A stretch of DNA of 64,000 nt from Pseudomonas silesiensis (GCF_001661075.1 NZ_CP014870.1:2004501-2068500); one strand, 5' to 3'. Counted from the first letter of the stretch, positions 19,039-26,868 are shown. Notes: generated from the letters alone by a model not told the origin. Translations and numbers: made by a program.

Positions 19039-20322
19039 TCAGAACCCGAACCTGTCGCGCAACCCGTAATACCACGCCCCCAACGCCGCAAACGGAGTCC
19101 GCAGCATCTGCCCACCGGGAAACGGATAATGCGGCAGGTCGGCAAACGCATCGAACCGCTCCGCCTGGCCACGCAAGGCTTCTGCCAGGACCTTGCCCGC
19201 CAGGTGCGTATAGGTCACCCCATGACCGCTACAGCCCTGGGAATAGTAGATGTTGTCACCCAGGCGCCCGACCTGAGGCAGGCGCGACAACGTCAGCAGG
19301 AAATTGCCGGTCCAGGCGTAATCGATCTTCACGTCCTTGAGCTGCGGGAAAGCCTTGAGCATCTTCGGCCGGATGATCGCTTCAATGTTCGCCGGATCCC
19401 GCGCGCCATACACCACGCCACCGCCGAAAATCAGACGCTTGTCGCCACTCAGGCGGTAGTAGTCGAGCAGGTAGTTACAGTCTTCGACGCAATAATCCTG
19501 AGGCAGCAGGGCTCTCGCCAATTCCTCGCCCAGCGGCTCGGTGGTAATCACCTGAGTCCCGCAAGGCATCGACTTGGCGGCCAGCTCCGGCACCAGATTG
19601 CCCAGATAGGCATTGCCGGCAACGATGATGAACTTCGCCCTGACCTTGCCCTGTGGCGTATGCACCACCGGATTCGCCCCGCGCTCGATCCGCACCGCCG
19701 GCGACTGTTCATGGATGGTGCCACCCAGCGACTCGACGGCCGCGGCTTCGCCCAGCGCCAGGTTCAGCGGATGAATGTGACCGCCACTCATGTCGAGCAT
19801 GCCGCCGATGTATTGATCGCAGGCCACCACTTCACGGATCCGGCGTTGATCCATCAGCTCCAGCTGGGTGTGACCGAAACGCTCCCACAGCCGCTTCTGG
19901 GCTTCCAGGTGCCCCATCTGCTTGGCGGTGATCGCCGCGAACACGCCGCCATCCTTCAGGTCGCACTGGATATTATATTTGGCAACCCGCTCGCGAATGA
20001 TCCGCCCACCCTCGAACGCCATCTGCCCCAGCAACTGAGCCTGCTTGGGCCCGACACTGCGCTCGATCACATCGATGTCACGGCTATAGCTGTTGACGAT
20101 CTGCCCGCCATTACGCCCGGACGCGCCAAAACCCACCTTGGCCGCTTCCAGGACCGTCACCCGAAAACCGTGCTCCAGCAGAAACAGGGCAGAGGACAGC
20201 CCGGTGTAACCGGCACCGATCACACAGACATCAGTCTCAATATCATCCTGCAGGGCCGGACGCGGCGGAACCGCGTTGGCCGAAGCGGCGTAATAAGACT
20301 CGGGGTAGGGTGTGTGCGCCAT
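19039..20322 (-). CDS. FAD-dependent amino acid/polyamine oxidase (DAO family, PuuB/PauB-like)
   Basis: A 427-residue DAO-family flavoprotein. The FAD dinucleotide fold DVCVIGAGYTGLSSALFLLEHG begins near residue 31, followed by GFGASGRNGGQIVNSYSRD. GCSGHGVTYTHLAGK near the C-terminus closes the flavin site. The whole N-terminus (YPESYYAASANAVPPRPALQ) resembles gamma-glutamylputrescine oxidases (PuuB/PauB), which oxidise gamma-glutamyl-putrescine in polyamine breakdown. A related secondary-amine oxidase cannot be excluded. It is transcribed toward the REPIN and away from tRNA-Val, alone. Confidence 0.78.
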   Translation of the reverse strand: MAHTPYPESYYAASANAVPPRPALQDDIETDVCVIGAGYTGLSSALFLLEHGFRVTVLEAAKVGFGASGRNGGQIVNSYSRDIDVIERSVGPKQAQLLGQMAFEGGRIIRERVAKYNIQCDLKDGGVFAAITAKQMGHLEAQKRLWERFGHTQLELMDQRRIREVVACDQYIGGMLDMSGGHIHPLNLALGEAAAVESLGGTIHEQSPAVRIERGANPVVHTPQGKVRAKFIIVAGNAYLGNLVPELAAKSMPCGTQVITTEPLGEELARALLPQDYCVEDCNYLLDYYRLSGDKRLIFGGGVVYGARDPANIEAIIRPKMLKAFPQLKDVKIDYAWTGNFLLTLSRLPQVGRLGDNIYYSQGCSGHGVTYTHLAGKVLAEALRGQAERFDAFADLPHYPFPGGQMLRTPFAALGAWYYGLRDRFGF

Positions 20323-20464
20323 CCTGCAGCCTCTGTTTAATATATTTTACGAGTGCTTCGATCCTACCCGAGTTAAAAATCGACCGCCAGCCACCGCAAA
20401 GGCTTCTTTGCCGCAGCGAAATTAAATATTTTGCATATTCATAGGGTTAGCTCGAAAAAAGGTG

Positions 20465-20492
20465 TTGACACCCCTCCGGAATTCCGTAGAAT
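20465..20492 (+). promoter_or_regulatory. sigma-70 promoter of tRNA-Val copy 1
   Basis: TTGACA (20465-20470) and TAGAAT (20487-20492) are 16 bp apart, 13 bp before the mature tRNA. This is a near-consensus strong promoter. Only the TAGAAT half is preserved at the second tRNA-Val. Confidence 0.75.
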
Positions 20493-20505
20493 GCCGCCAC
20501 ACAGC

Positions 20506-20582
20506 AGGCACGTAGCTCAGTTGGTTAGAGCACCACCTTGACATGGTGGGGGTCGTTGGTTCGAGTCCAATCGCGCCTACCA
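20506..20582 (+). tRNA. tRNA-Val (anticodon GAC), copy 1
   Basis: 77 nt with encoded CCA. D-arm GCTC/GAGC, anticodon stem CCACC/GGTGG with loop TTGACAT (anticodon GAC), T-arm GTTGG/CCAAT with TTCGAGT. The acceptor stem AGGCACG/CGCGCCT has an A-C mismatch at the fifth pair. Identical to the copy at 23510. Confidence 0.95.
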
Positions 20583-20584
20583 AA

Positions 20585-20641
20585 CAAAATCCGCTCTGCT
20601 GGGCGGTCTAGAAGGGCTCACCGAAAGGTGGGCCCTTTTTT
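20585..20641 (+). repeat. 57-bp direct repeat R1, containing the tRNA-Val terminator
   Basis: Starts CAAAATCCGCTCTGCTGGGCGG and ends in a rho-independent terminator (GGGCTCACC GAAA GGTGGGCCC then six T, 20614-20641). Near-identical copies are at 22269 (R2, without a tRNA) and 23589 (R3). Downstream, to about 20712, GTTCAC recurs three times (twice as ATGTTCACCAAATATC), resembling recombinase arm sites. I see no gene in 20642-20842. Confidence 0.85.
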
Positions 20642-20842
20642 GTTGTCTTGGATTTCATAAAAATGTTCACCAAATATCAAGATGTTCACCAAATATCGGG
20701 CGTTCACGCTGGGTAATGGCTGTGTGTGGGTTGGCATGCTCCTCCTCGTCGGAAACAAATGCCCTAAACCTACCTACTTGGGCGGAAGAATCTTTTGTAG
20801 GCAGGGCTTAGGGAGGAGAGGGGGTGTAGGAGGATCCAGGAC

Positions 20843-21403
20843 TCAGTTATTTAACGAAACTTGTCTGGCTTCGATTTTGAGATCGCTGAGGCGCTTGAGC
20901 ATCGCAATGATGTTTACCCGAGCGGATCCCTCATTGGCCAGACGTAGACGTTTGATTGCAATAAAAGAATCGCCCACGCCCGCCGTGAAAGGGGTACGGA
21001 TGATTTCACGCAAAACGACCTTGTTAGTACTTGACTCCATCAAGGTATATTCAACTTCGCTGGTCACTTCAAAATCCAGTCCGAATATAGGCTGGTCAAC
21101 GCGCAGCAGGTTGGCGCGTAGTGCATAAGGGGCTGACTCGTCGCCGAGCAAGTTTGCATTGGCGAGCGATTGCTTAAGGGCCGCACCGAAGTCAGGGGCG
21201 TCGATTTCCGAAGTCCACAGAGGGTTGGTTGTATCTCCACCATTCACCTCGGAAAGCCGCACATTATTTCGCAGCTGGGAGTCATAGGTATTTGCTGTGG
21301 CCTGATCGGCTGTGACTGACATGCCGGAAATTTGAGCGGGGGAGGCACAGCCTGTGCAAAGAGCAATTAGGGCTGAAGCTAAAAGCAAGCGTAGGTACGT
21401 CAT
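20843..21403 (-). CDS. predicted lipoprotein of unknown function
   Basis: 186 residues beginning MTYLRLLLASALIALCTGC, a textbook lipobox (LCTGC) with cleavage before Cys19. The mature part is beta-rich and soluble (TNPLWTSEIDAPDFGAALKQSLANANLL, VTSEVEYTLMESSTNKVVLREIIRTPF), the look of a periplasmic or outer-membrane-anchored domain. ATG 21403 has AAGGAT 7 nt upstream, which favours it over an upstream ATG at 21493. It lies between R1 and R2, divergent from another lipoprotein gene. I do not recognise the family with certainty. Confidence 0.75.
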   Translation of the reverse strand: MTYLRLLLASALIALCTGCASPAQISGMSVTADQATANTYDSQLRNNVRLSEVNGGDTTNPLWTSEIDAPDFGAALKQSLANANLLGDESAPYALRANLLRVDQPIFGLDFEVTSEVEYTLMESSTNKVVLREIIRTPFTAGVGDSFIAIKRLRLANEGSARVNIIAMLKRLSDLKIEARQVSLNN

Positions 21404-21740
21404 TCGACAAATCCTTATGATTGTAAAAGTACCGAGAAGATCGCGAATAGTAGCACTATGCCATTTATTTAGACAGTTATCGCAGCGACACATGTTACGG
21501 CGTGTCGATATTCTCTGGCTTAGTTCTCAATTCACTTCACACCCGATTTTTCATAATCGCGAGGGTGATCCCGACAGGGTGAAGAATGATGCGAGCTGAA
21601 GTCCGAGGTGCAGGGCAAGAGCATTGCCTGCGATTAGCGACTCACCAAGTAAATGTTGCGTTATCTAGTTGGCGTGATGTCAGTATGATATCATTGCGTC
21701 GCTCGTTTGAGCATAAATGGAATTTTGAGGGATTGGACGC
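21404..21740. other. 337-bp divergent intergenic region
   Basis: AT-rich spacer between two divergent lipoprotein genes. It must hold both promoters. No RNA gene, repeat or clear operator was recognised. Confidence 0.5.
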
Positions 21741-22169
21741 ATGAAGGTGCATCGTTTGGTTTTGGCACTTGGATTGGCTGCTGCTTGTACGGGCTGTGCA
21801 AGCGGCCTGAACTCTCAACAGAAAGCAGAGCTTCGCCACTATGAGGCGAACGGACTTGCAGTTCAGGAAAAGAGCCCTGGCACTGGTGCCGCTCTTGGAT
21901 TGCTCCCTGGCGGCGGATCATTTTATGGCCGCGAATATGGTTTGGGTGTTGTAAATCTGCTTTTTTGGCCGTTATCAATTCTGTGGGATCCGGTCAGCGG
22001 TCATGACGCAGCTGAGTCGATCAATTACACCGCAACAAAGGAACATGTGAATCGCCTGCAGCGCAAAGATGTTGATGCTATTGACGAACGCCTGCAGTCG
22101 GGTCAAATCGACGTTGCGCAATACGCCCTTGAAAAACGCAAAGTAAACAAAAAATACGACTTTAACTAA
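21741..22169 (+). CDS. predicted small lipoprotein
   Basis: 142 residues. MKVHRLVLALGLAAACTGC is a signal peptide II with lipobox ACTGC. The mature part has a Gly-rich membrane-like stretch (GAALGLLPGGGSFYGREYGLGVVNLLFWPLSILWDP, about residues 50-85) and a charged helical tail (HVNRLQRKDVDAIDERLQSGQIDVAQYALEKRKVNKKYDF). A short-chain YkfA/TM2-like envelope protein is possible, but I cannot name it. Followed by a terminator. Confidence 0.72.
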   Translation: MKVHRLVLALGLAAACTGCASGLNSQQKAELRHYEANGLAVQEKSPGTGAALGLLPGGGSFYGREYGLGVVNLLFWPLSILWDPVSGHDAAESINYTATKEHVNRLQRKDVDAIDERLQSGQIDVAQYALEKRKVNKKYDFN

Positions 22170-22192
22170 GCACGCACTAAGTAAGTGTAAGA

Positions 22193-22216
22193 AGCCCGCC
22201 CGGTGCGGGCTTTTTT
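22193..22216 (+). terminator. rho-independent terminator
   Basis: AGCCCGC CCGGT GCGGGCT followed by six T, 24 bp after the lipoprotein stop. Confidence 0.85.
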
Positions 22217-22268
22217 CATTTGGTTTTTTAATGGGGTGTAGCGTGGTGAAATGATATTCCCCTAATAT

Positions 22269-22325
22269 CAAAATCCGCTCTGCTGGGCGGACTGGAAGGG
22301 CTCATCGAAAGGTGGGCCCTTTTTT
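22269..22325 (+). repeat. 57-bp direct repeat R2 (orphan tRNA-Val terminator)
   Basis: Same 57-bp unit as R1 and R3, with the terminator hairpin at 22298-22325, but no tRNA in front of it. Identity begins exactly where the sequence following the tRNA CCA end begins. Confidence 0.85.
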
Positions 22326-22458
22326 GATTTTGATTGAAAAATATCAGAAACGCTGAGGCTCGATACGCGGTATCAGTCCGCGCCTTGCACCTCCAGGCTT
22401 TGCCTGGACGGTCCCTGATTGATGCATCCTGTGTTCTCAGCAATCGAGGACCGGCAAG

Positions 22459-22671
22459 TCACCGATCATTCAGTAGTTCGGCGACCCCGCGCGTGATGAA
22501 TTCCAGGTTCTCATCGAGCTTGGTCAGAGAGTTGCGGATCCTGACGGCATGCTCGGCGGGGCCGTGCAGTTGCTCGATCCAGATGGAGAGCGCTTCGACA
22601 GACTCCGCAATAGCGAGCTGGTTTTCGTTGAGCTTGAATATCAGCGAAGGGACGAGGTCGTGGGTAGGCAT
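22459..22671 (-). CDS. small helical protein, hypothetical
   Basis: 70 residues, MPTHDLVPSLIFKLNENQLA... to ...GVAELLNDR, with a strong AAGGAGG 9 nt before ATG 22671. It is predicted mostly alpha-helical and soluble, without signal peptide or cysteines. It resembles the many short regulatory-looking proteins found in Pseudomonas accessory DNA; no function can be assigned. Confidence 0.6.
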   Translation of the reverse strand: MPTHDLVPSLIFKLNENQLAIAESVEALSIWIEQLHGPAEHAVRIRNSLTKLDENLEFITRGVAELLNDR

Positions 22672-22803
22672 GGCTGATTCCTCCTTTGAGTGAGGAAAGC
22701 GTAGCAGGCAAAAAAACCTGCTTGGGGGCGGGCTTCAAATGGGGGCGTGAAATGAACGCCCGAATGCTATCCGTTTGAATGAACAGGTCAAGTCAGAAAC
22801 AAG

Positions 22804-22825
22804 AAAGCCCGCACAAGGCGGGCTC
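22804..22825 (-). terminator. terminator for the 62-residue gene
   Basis: GCCCGC/GCGGGC stem read on the minus strand and followed by TTTCTTGTTT, about 100 bp downstream of the gene at 22924. Confidence 0.6.
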
Positions 22826-22923
22826 TCCATACACGTGGCCAAATCCGTTTGGCTGACCGCATTGTGCTTGGCGGGTGTGACAAGGTCGTGACAGGTTGCC
22901 AGTGAGGAGCCGGCGCCATCACT

Positions 22924-23112
22924 TCAGCTGGCTAGCGCGATTCTCAGTGCTACCGCGGCTTCAAGAAGCTTGTTCGCCTGGCTCGAGACAGCGGTTGCCA
23001 GGGCATCATTTCCCTCGTCTTTCAACATGGCTGCCAAATCGAGCAGCTTTCCCACCTCAATCTCGACTACGCGAACGGATTCGGTTATCTGGTATTGAAG
23101 TGAGTGCGCCAT
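22924..23112 (-). CDS. small helical protein, hypothetical
   Basis: 62 residues (MAHSLQYQITESVRVVEIEVG... ending ...AAVALRIALAS). Alternating hydrophobic residues suggest an amphipathic helical hairpin, similar in style to short DUF6124-like Pseudomonas proteins. GAGGG lies 8 nt upstream of the ATG and it has its own terminator. Function unknown. Confidence 0.55.
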   Translation of the reverse strand: MAHSLQYQITESVRVVEIEVGKLLDLAAMLKDEGNDALATAVSSQANKLLEAAVALRIALAS

Positions 23113-23176
23113 GCCATAAGCCCTCGTTCCAGATCGGCCAGGACTCCCGTATGCCAGGTAGTCCGCTGTGCCTCTT

Positions 23177-23386
23177 TCAATGAAGCGTCTTGACCCTGCG
23201 ACTTTCGCCGATCCTGATCCGGTCCAGCGCCCGGTTTAGAGAATCCAGGGCATCGAGGAGGGCTTTCGCTTCGCTTTCCCGACCCTCTCCCCAAAGTCGT
23301 TCAGCCATTTTGTTCAGGGCCTGGATGGATCTCTCTATTTCAGCAGAGCTTGCTGTACTGGTGTCTGTCGGGCGTTTCTTGGTCAT
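23177..23386 (-). CDS. small helical protein, hypothetical
   Basis: 69 residues starting MTKKRPTDTSTASSAEIERS, with a disordered Ser/Thr-rich start and a charged amphipathic helix (MAERLWGEGRESEAKALLDALDSLNRALDRI). It is the third short minus-strand gene between R2 and tRNA-Val copy 2. The ribosome site is weak. Function unknown. Confidence 0.5.
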   Translation of the reverse strand: MTKKRPTDTSTASSAEIERSIQALNKMAERLWGEGRESEAKALLDALDSLNRALDRIRIGESRRVKTLH

Positions 23387-23509
23387 TTTCAGAATTTCTG
23401 CAGTGCCCGCGCGAATAAAGGTGACAGGATTATTTTCCTGAAAGGAACGAAAAAATAAATACCCCCCCTTTCTTGTTTCCCGAAAATCCGTAGAATGCCG
23501 CCACACAGC

Positions 23510-23586
23510 AGGCACGTAGCTCAGTTGGTTAGAGCACCACCTTGACATGGTGGGGGTCGTTGGTTCGAGTCCAATCGCGCCTACCA
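23510..23586 (+). tRNA. tRNA-Val (anticodon GAC), copy 2
   Basis: Identical in sequence to the copy at 20506, including the acceptor-stem A-C mismatch. The shared upstream sequence starts only at TCCGTAGAATGCCGCC, so the -10 element is present but the -35 TTGACA is not; TTCTTG or CTTGTT stands there. Confidence 0.95.
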
Positions 23587-23588
23587 AA

Positions 23589-23645
23589 CAAAATCCGCTC
23601 TGCTGGGCGGTCTGGAAGGGCTCACCGGGAGGTGGGCCCTTTTTT
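23589..23645 (+). repeat. 57-bp direct repeat R3, containing the tRNA-Val terminator
   Basis: Third copy of the unit; terminator at 23618-23645 with loop GGGA instead of GAAA. Beyond it (to about 23712) lies GTTCAC...TATCGGAATCGTTCAC...GGGGTAATG, related to the sequence downstream of R1. Confidence 0.85.
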
Positions 23646-23782
23646 GTTGTTTTTGATTTATGCACAACGTTCACAGCCTATCGGAATCGTTCACACCTGG
23701 GGGTAATGTGAGCGCCTGGAGCCCGTTCCGGTCTGCGATTCTTCCCTATAGCCCGATCCTCGTCACCACCGGTCTTATCCCG

Positions 23783-24331
23783 CTATTGAATAATTGCAAC
23801 TGCTCCTCCACCTCCGCCGGTTGATCCGCCTCCACCTCCGCCTTCCGATCCGCCTCCGCCTCCGCCTCCAGATCCGCCTCCACCTCCAGATCCGCCACCG
23901 GTTCCTGCTCCTGCTCCTGTTCCCGTTCCTCCTCCCGTTCCTGACTGGGATCCTCCTGATGTGGAGCCAGATGTCGATGTGCTGGCCCCGTCCCCATCAG
24001 AATCATCGTCATCACGGGTGCTGGCGTAACCGCCGGCAATAGCGAATTTTTTCAGCAGGAGGTCATAACTAACGATAGCCGCTGCATTTTTGCCTTGGTA
24101 GCCTACACCCACGGGGATCCCAAACACTGGGGTAACGGCAAAGGGATAGTAGCTAATGCCTGCCGACGCAATGGCGCTATTTTCGTCCCTGGTAGACGTT
24201 GCATGAAGGGTAAAACCTATGCCGGTATTTGCGCCGAAGGCGTAAGTCAAGCCAGCAAAAGCGCCTATGTCCGCGTGTGCGATTGGTGCCGCACAAGAGA
24301 TAAGTGCAGCAGCTAAAATAATTTTTTTCAT
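23783..24331 (-). CDS. secreted protein with long Gly/Ser/Thr low-complexity tail
   Basis: 182 residues. MKKIILAAALISCAAPIAHA is a Sec signal peptide. Residues about 21-105 look like a small beta-rich domain (IGAFAGLTYAFGANTGIGFTLHATSTRDENSAIASAGISYYPF), similar to a porin-like fragment. From about residue 108 (RDDDDSDGDG) to the end it is almost only Gly, Ser, Thr and Ala, encoded by CCTCCGCCTCC-type repeats, and it ends AVAIIQ. Function unknown; the tail length probably varies between strains by slippage. Confidence 0.65.
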   Translation of the reverse strand: MKKIILAAALISCAAPIAHADIGAFAGLTYAFGANTGIGFTLHATSTRDENSAIASAGISYYPFAVTPVFGIPVGVGYQGKNAAAIVSYDLLLKKFAIAGGYASTRDDDDSDGDGASTSTSGSTSGGSQSGTGGGTGTGAGAGTGGGSGGGGGSGGGGGGGSEGGGGGGSTGGGGGAVAIIQ

Positions 24332-24441
24332 TTCTACTACCCCAATGAAGCTCTGGAAAAGTCCTCTTTCTCGCAGCCCACAAAAAGCAATAACTCATGA
24401 GTTATGAAGTTGTTATTTTTAGATCGGCTCCTCCGAACCGC

Positions 24442-24702
24442 ATGGGGATTTTCCAGGGCCCCAAAGTCGTTGCGACATGAGGTGAGCTTAGGCTTGAAGG
24501 GGGGACTTTCAAGACCGTTCGTCGGCAGTTTTTTGCGGGAGCTACCACGTTTGATAGCCCCCCGTTTCTGGCGCTGGATCTGCTGGACCCTGATGAGCGC
24601 ATGCTCCATGAGCTCCAGAAGCCAACCAGGCGGGCTTTTGATCTGGATTCGATTATCAGTGCTGCCAGAGGAGGCCGACCTGCGGGAGCGTCGGCGCTTT
24701 AA
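24442..24702 (+). pseudogene. hypothetical gene remnant with an in-frame TGA
   Basis: Reading from ATG 24442 gives MGIFQGPKVVAT, a TGA at 24478, then 73 codons without interruption to TAA 24700. The second part (GELRLEGGTFKTVRRQFFAG..., ...DLLDPDERMLHELQKPTRRA, ...SIISAARGGRPAGASAL) has the composition of a real soluble protein. The antisense frame over the same DNA is Ser/Arg/Lys-rich and unconvincing. I do not recognise the family. No other gene is supported in 24332-24776. Confidence 0.35.
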
Positions 24703-24776
24703 GTTGGAAACTGAAGTGGAAAACTTCACGCCCCCTGATTAATAAATATGCTTCCTTGCAATTCTTTTTAAAGCGT

Positions 24777-25016
24777 CTACCGATCGACTGTCGGCTGTTG
24801 GTCTCGAATGAGGCAGGCAGATTTCGCCGTTTCGATCATCCGGTTATATATTTTGTTTTTCCCTGTTTCGTCTTCTTTGTTCTTTTCTTGCATCTGCTCT
24901 AAGAGATCAGTGAAAAGCGCAAGATCAAGCGCGTCCTTCTTTCTGATCGCTGCGATCAGCGCAGTGATGATCTGGCTTTGAGCGATAACGGTTTCTTTGA
25001 GTGCATCGTTTGACAC
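24777..25016 (-). CDS. small hypothetical protein
   Basis: 79 residues from GTG 25016, chosen because AGGAGG lies 5 nt upstream; the open frame continues 14 codons further up. The protein is helical and charged (ALIAAIRKKDALDLALFTDLLEQMQEKNKEDETGKNK), with one Cys near the C-terminus. Function unknown. Confidence 0.55.
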   Translation of the reverse strand: MSNDALKETVIAQSQIITALIAAIRKKDALDLALFTDLLEQMQEKNKEDETGKNKIYNRMIETAKSACLIRDQQPTVDR

Positions 25017-25075
25017 ATTGACCTCCTGAGTCTTCAATCCGCGCCGAAAATGACGCAATCCCGGTCCTTGGGCTG

Positions 25076-25399
25076 TTAGGCAAAGGACCGAGGGTTATGC
25101 GCAGTGTTCTTCGTGCTCATAGGCGAGCTGGCCCGGTGCACGGGCGGCGCTGGCCAGCGTCTATCTGGCCAAGTGCTCCAGCTGGTCTGCATCCGCTCAG
25201 CGAGCGTTTTCTTGCTGATGCGTTGCAGCTTCATCGTCGCGGCTGGCTGCCAAGAGATGACGCGCTTGAGTGCGGTTGCACAGACCTCATCAGCAAGGTC
25301 TTGCTCGGCGAGGAAGTCGTCAAAGTCAGTGCCAATATGTGTATTCCATCCAAGGTAATTGATTGCATAACCCTGGCGGGTGGCGGGTTTTCGAGACAT
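25076..25399 (-). pseudogene. HTH antitoxin-like (Fis/XRE-type) regulator, frameshifted
   Basis: ATG 25399 (AAGGAG upstream) opens MSRKPATRQGYAINYLGWNT, then DFDDFLAEQDLADEVCATALKRVISWQ and an HTH-like KISKKTLAERMQTS-type block. The expected QLDRLL continuation is out of frame: DQLEHLAR, a stop, then TLASAARAPGQLAYEHEEHCA appears in the other frame, as in relatives ending with a TLxxAARALG helix. So a frameshift and a short deletion near 25150-25170 seem to have broken the HTH. No intact toxin partner lies next to it. Confidence 0.5.
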
Positions 25400-25437
25400 G
25401 GCCGAGCTCCTTTTCAGCAAAAACAAGGAGGGAGACA

Positions 25438-25626
25438 GTGGCGATGTTGGCGAAGTGTCGCAATCAGACGATTCTGAATGAGGTGTGGGAAATGTCTGGG
25501 AAGGAGCGCGTTGAACCGAACCGGCAGTTGTTGATGCTCCCCCCGGAGCAACTATTTCAGCTCTGCGCAAAAGGTGCTCGTGAGCTGCCTCCGGGTTCCT
25601 GTCCCGAGGCCTTGGTTCGGGCGTAA
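25438..25626 (+). CDS. small hypothetical protein
   Basis: 62 residues from GTG 25438 with AAGGAGG 6 nt upstream (ATG 25444 is the alternative). Sequence: VAMLAKCRNQTILNEVWEMS, then GKERVEPNRQLLMLPPEQLFQLCAKGARELPP. Soluble, two Cys, no recognised domain. Divergent from the broken HTH gene. Confidence 0.45.
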   Translation: MAMLAKCRNQTILNEVWEMSGKERVEPNRQLLMLPPEQLFQLCAKGARELPPGSCPEALVRA

Positions 25627-25660
25627 ACTAGCGGGGCTACCTCATCAAAAGGAGCCGCAT

Positions 25661-25855
25661 ATGATCGCCGATCAAACCAACAAACAGGCCGCTGATACCC
25701 GAACTGTCTGGGATCAGTACTTCTGCGCTGCGTTGATTGCAGAAAGCAACCTGACGGCACCCGTTGTCGGAGGGGCTACGCACGAGGACAGGCAGAACCT
25801 GTTGATTGAAAGGGCCAAAACCCTCGCCGACAAGATGATGGAAAACAGAAAATAA
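25661..25855 (+). CDS. small hypothetical protein
   Basis: 64 residues from ATG 25661 with AAAAGGAG upstream: MIADQTNKQAADTRTVWDQY..., ending RAKTLADKMMENRK. Helical, no signal peptide. The WDQYFCAAL and ERAKTLADKM segments suggest a phage-type or accessory small protein. A terminator-like hairpin GAGCCCGG/CCGGGCTC follows at 25859-25882. Confidence 0.55.
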   Translation: MIADQTNKQAADTRTVWDQYFCAALIAESNLTAPVVGGATHEDRQNLLIERAKTLADKMMENRK

Positions 25856-25903
25856 CCGGAGCCCGGCCATCGCGCCGGGCTCTTGCCGTCCGGCGTGTCC
25901 GGC

Positions 25904-26656
25904 TCAGGTTATCAAGTCCACGTTGCCGGTCGCCAGACGGTAGACGCCGCCCACTATCTTCAACGTGCCCTTGCCCAGCGCATCGGTCAGCAAGGGCGAG
26001 GCATGTTTCAGGCGCTCCACCGAGTCTTTGACGTTTTGCGCGGTGGCGTTTTCGATAAGGCTGCCGGGTTGTGTGAGCACTTTCTCGATAGAGGGCTTGA
26101 GTGCGTCGGTCAGTTTCGGGATATGGCCGGGGAATACGGTGCGATCCTTGACGGCTTTGATGCCTGCATCGATGGCGCCGCAGCTTTCGTGCCCGAGCAC
26201 GAGGATCAAGGGTGCGCCGAGCACCGCGACGGCGTATTCGAGGCTGGCCAACCCCTCGTCCGTGACGAAGTTGCCCGCGACACGTATGGCGAAAAGATCG
26301 CCGCGGGCGGTGTCGAACGCGTACTCGGGGGCGATGCGGGAGTCGGAGCAACCCAATACCGCCACGAACGGGTTCTGGCCGGAGACCAGGGCTTCTCGTT
26401 CATCCTTGAAGTCATGGGTCGTGGAAGTGCCGGCAACATAGCGTTGATTGCCTTCCATCAGTCGTTGCAGGGCCTTGTCGGGGCTGATGGCGTTTTGCGG
26501 TTTGGGGGGAGGGGCGGTTTTTTCGGCAGCCCGGGCGATCTTGTCGGGCAGTGCACCGGCCAGTAACAGGGCGCCTGCGCCCAGTCCGGCAAGCCGGAGA
26601 AACCTGCGACGACCGCTCGCGTTTTGCATGGCGTTTGAATCACATGATTCACACAT
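25904..26656 (-). CDS. beta-class carbonic anhydrase with Tat signal
   Basis: About 250 residues. Interconverts CO2 and bicarbonate using a Cys2HisAsp zinc site: GCSDSR (Cys and the Asp-Arg dyad) and GHESCGAI (His-x2-Cys). GRRRFLRLAGLGAGALLLAGA near residues 15-35 is a twin-arginine signal, so the enzyme is probably folded in the cytoplasm and exported. ATG 26656 (MCESCDSNAMQN) is preferred; ATG 26629 is possible, and an upstream ATG at 26701 has no support. Single gene, closed by the hairpin shared with its neighbour. Confidence 0.88.
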   Translation of the reverse strand: MCESCDSNAMQNASGRRRFLRLAGLGAGALLLAGALPDKIARAAEKTAPPPKPQNAISPDKALQRLMEGNQRYVAGTSTTHDFKDEREALVSGQNPFVAVLGCSDSRIAPEYAFDTARGDLFAIRVAGNFVTDEGLASLEYAVAVLGAPLILVLGHESCGAIDAGIKAVKDRTVFPGHIPKLTDALKPSIEKVLTQPGSLIENATAQNVKDSVERLKHASPLLTDALGKGTLKIVGGVYRLATGNVDLIT

Positions 26657-26868
26657 GATCTTGTGTACTCGGGTCAGATGGGGGGAACGACTTCGCATCA
26701 AGGACTGCTGCCGCGATGAGCTGTAGCGCTTGTGGGGTGGAGTCTAGCCGCGATCCGCCTGAAAATTGGCGCTTTAAGTGTTTGATGATTTTGCTGTGGG
26801 ATGCGCTCCCTCGTTTCATGCGCTACTACTGAGAGGTTGATTCATTTCGTCCCGACAGGAGTATTTCG

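Noticed and set aside
24478..24480. TGA as selenocysteine codon
   Set aside because: No SECIS-like hairpin was seen after the TGA and the protein is not a known selenoprotein type; a nonsense mutation is simpler.
24337..24729. 130-codon minus-strand frame
   Set aside because: Rich in Ser/Arg/Lys with no ribosome site; the opposite strand encodes a more protein-like sequence.
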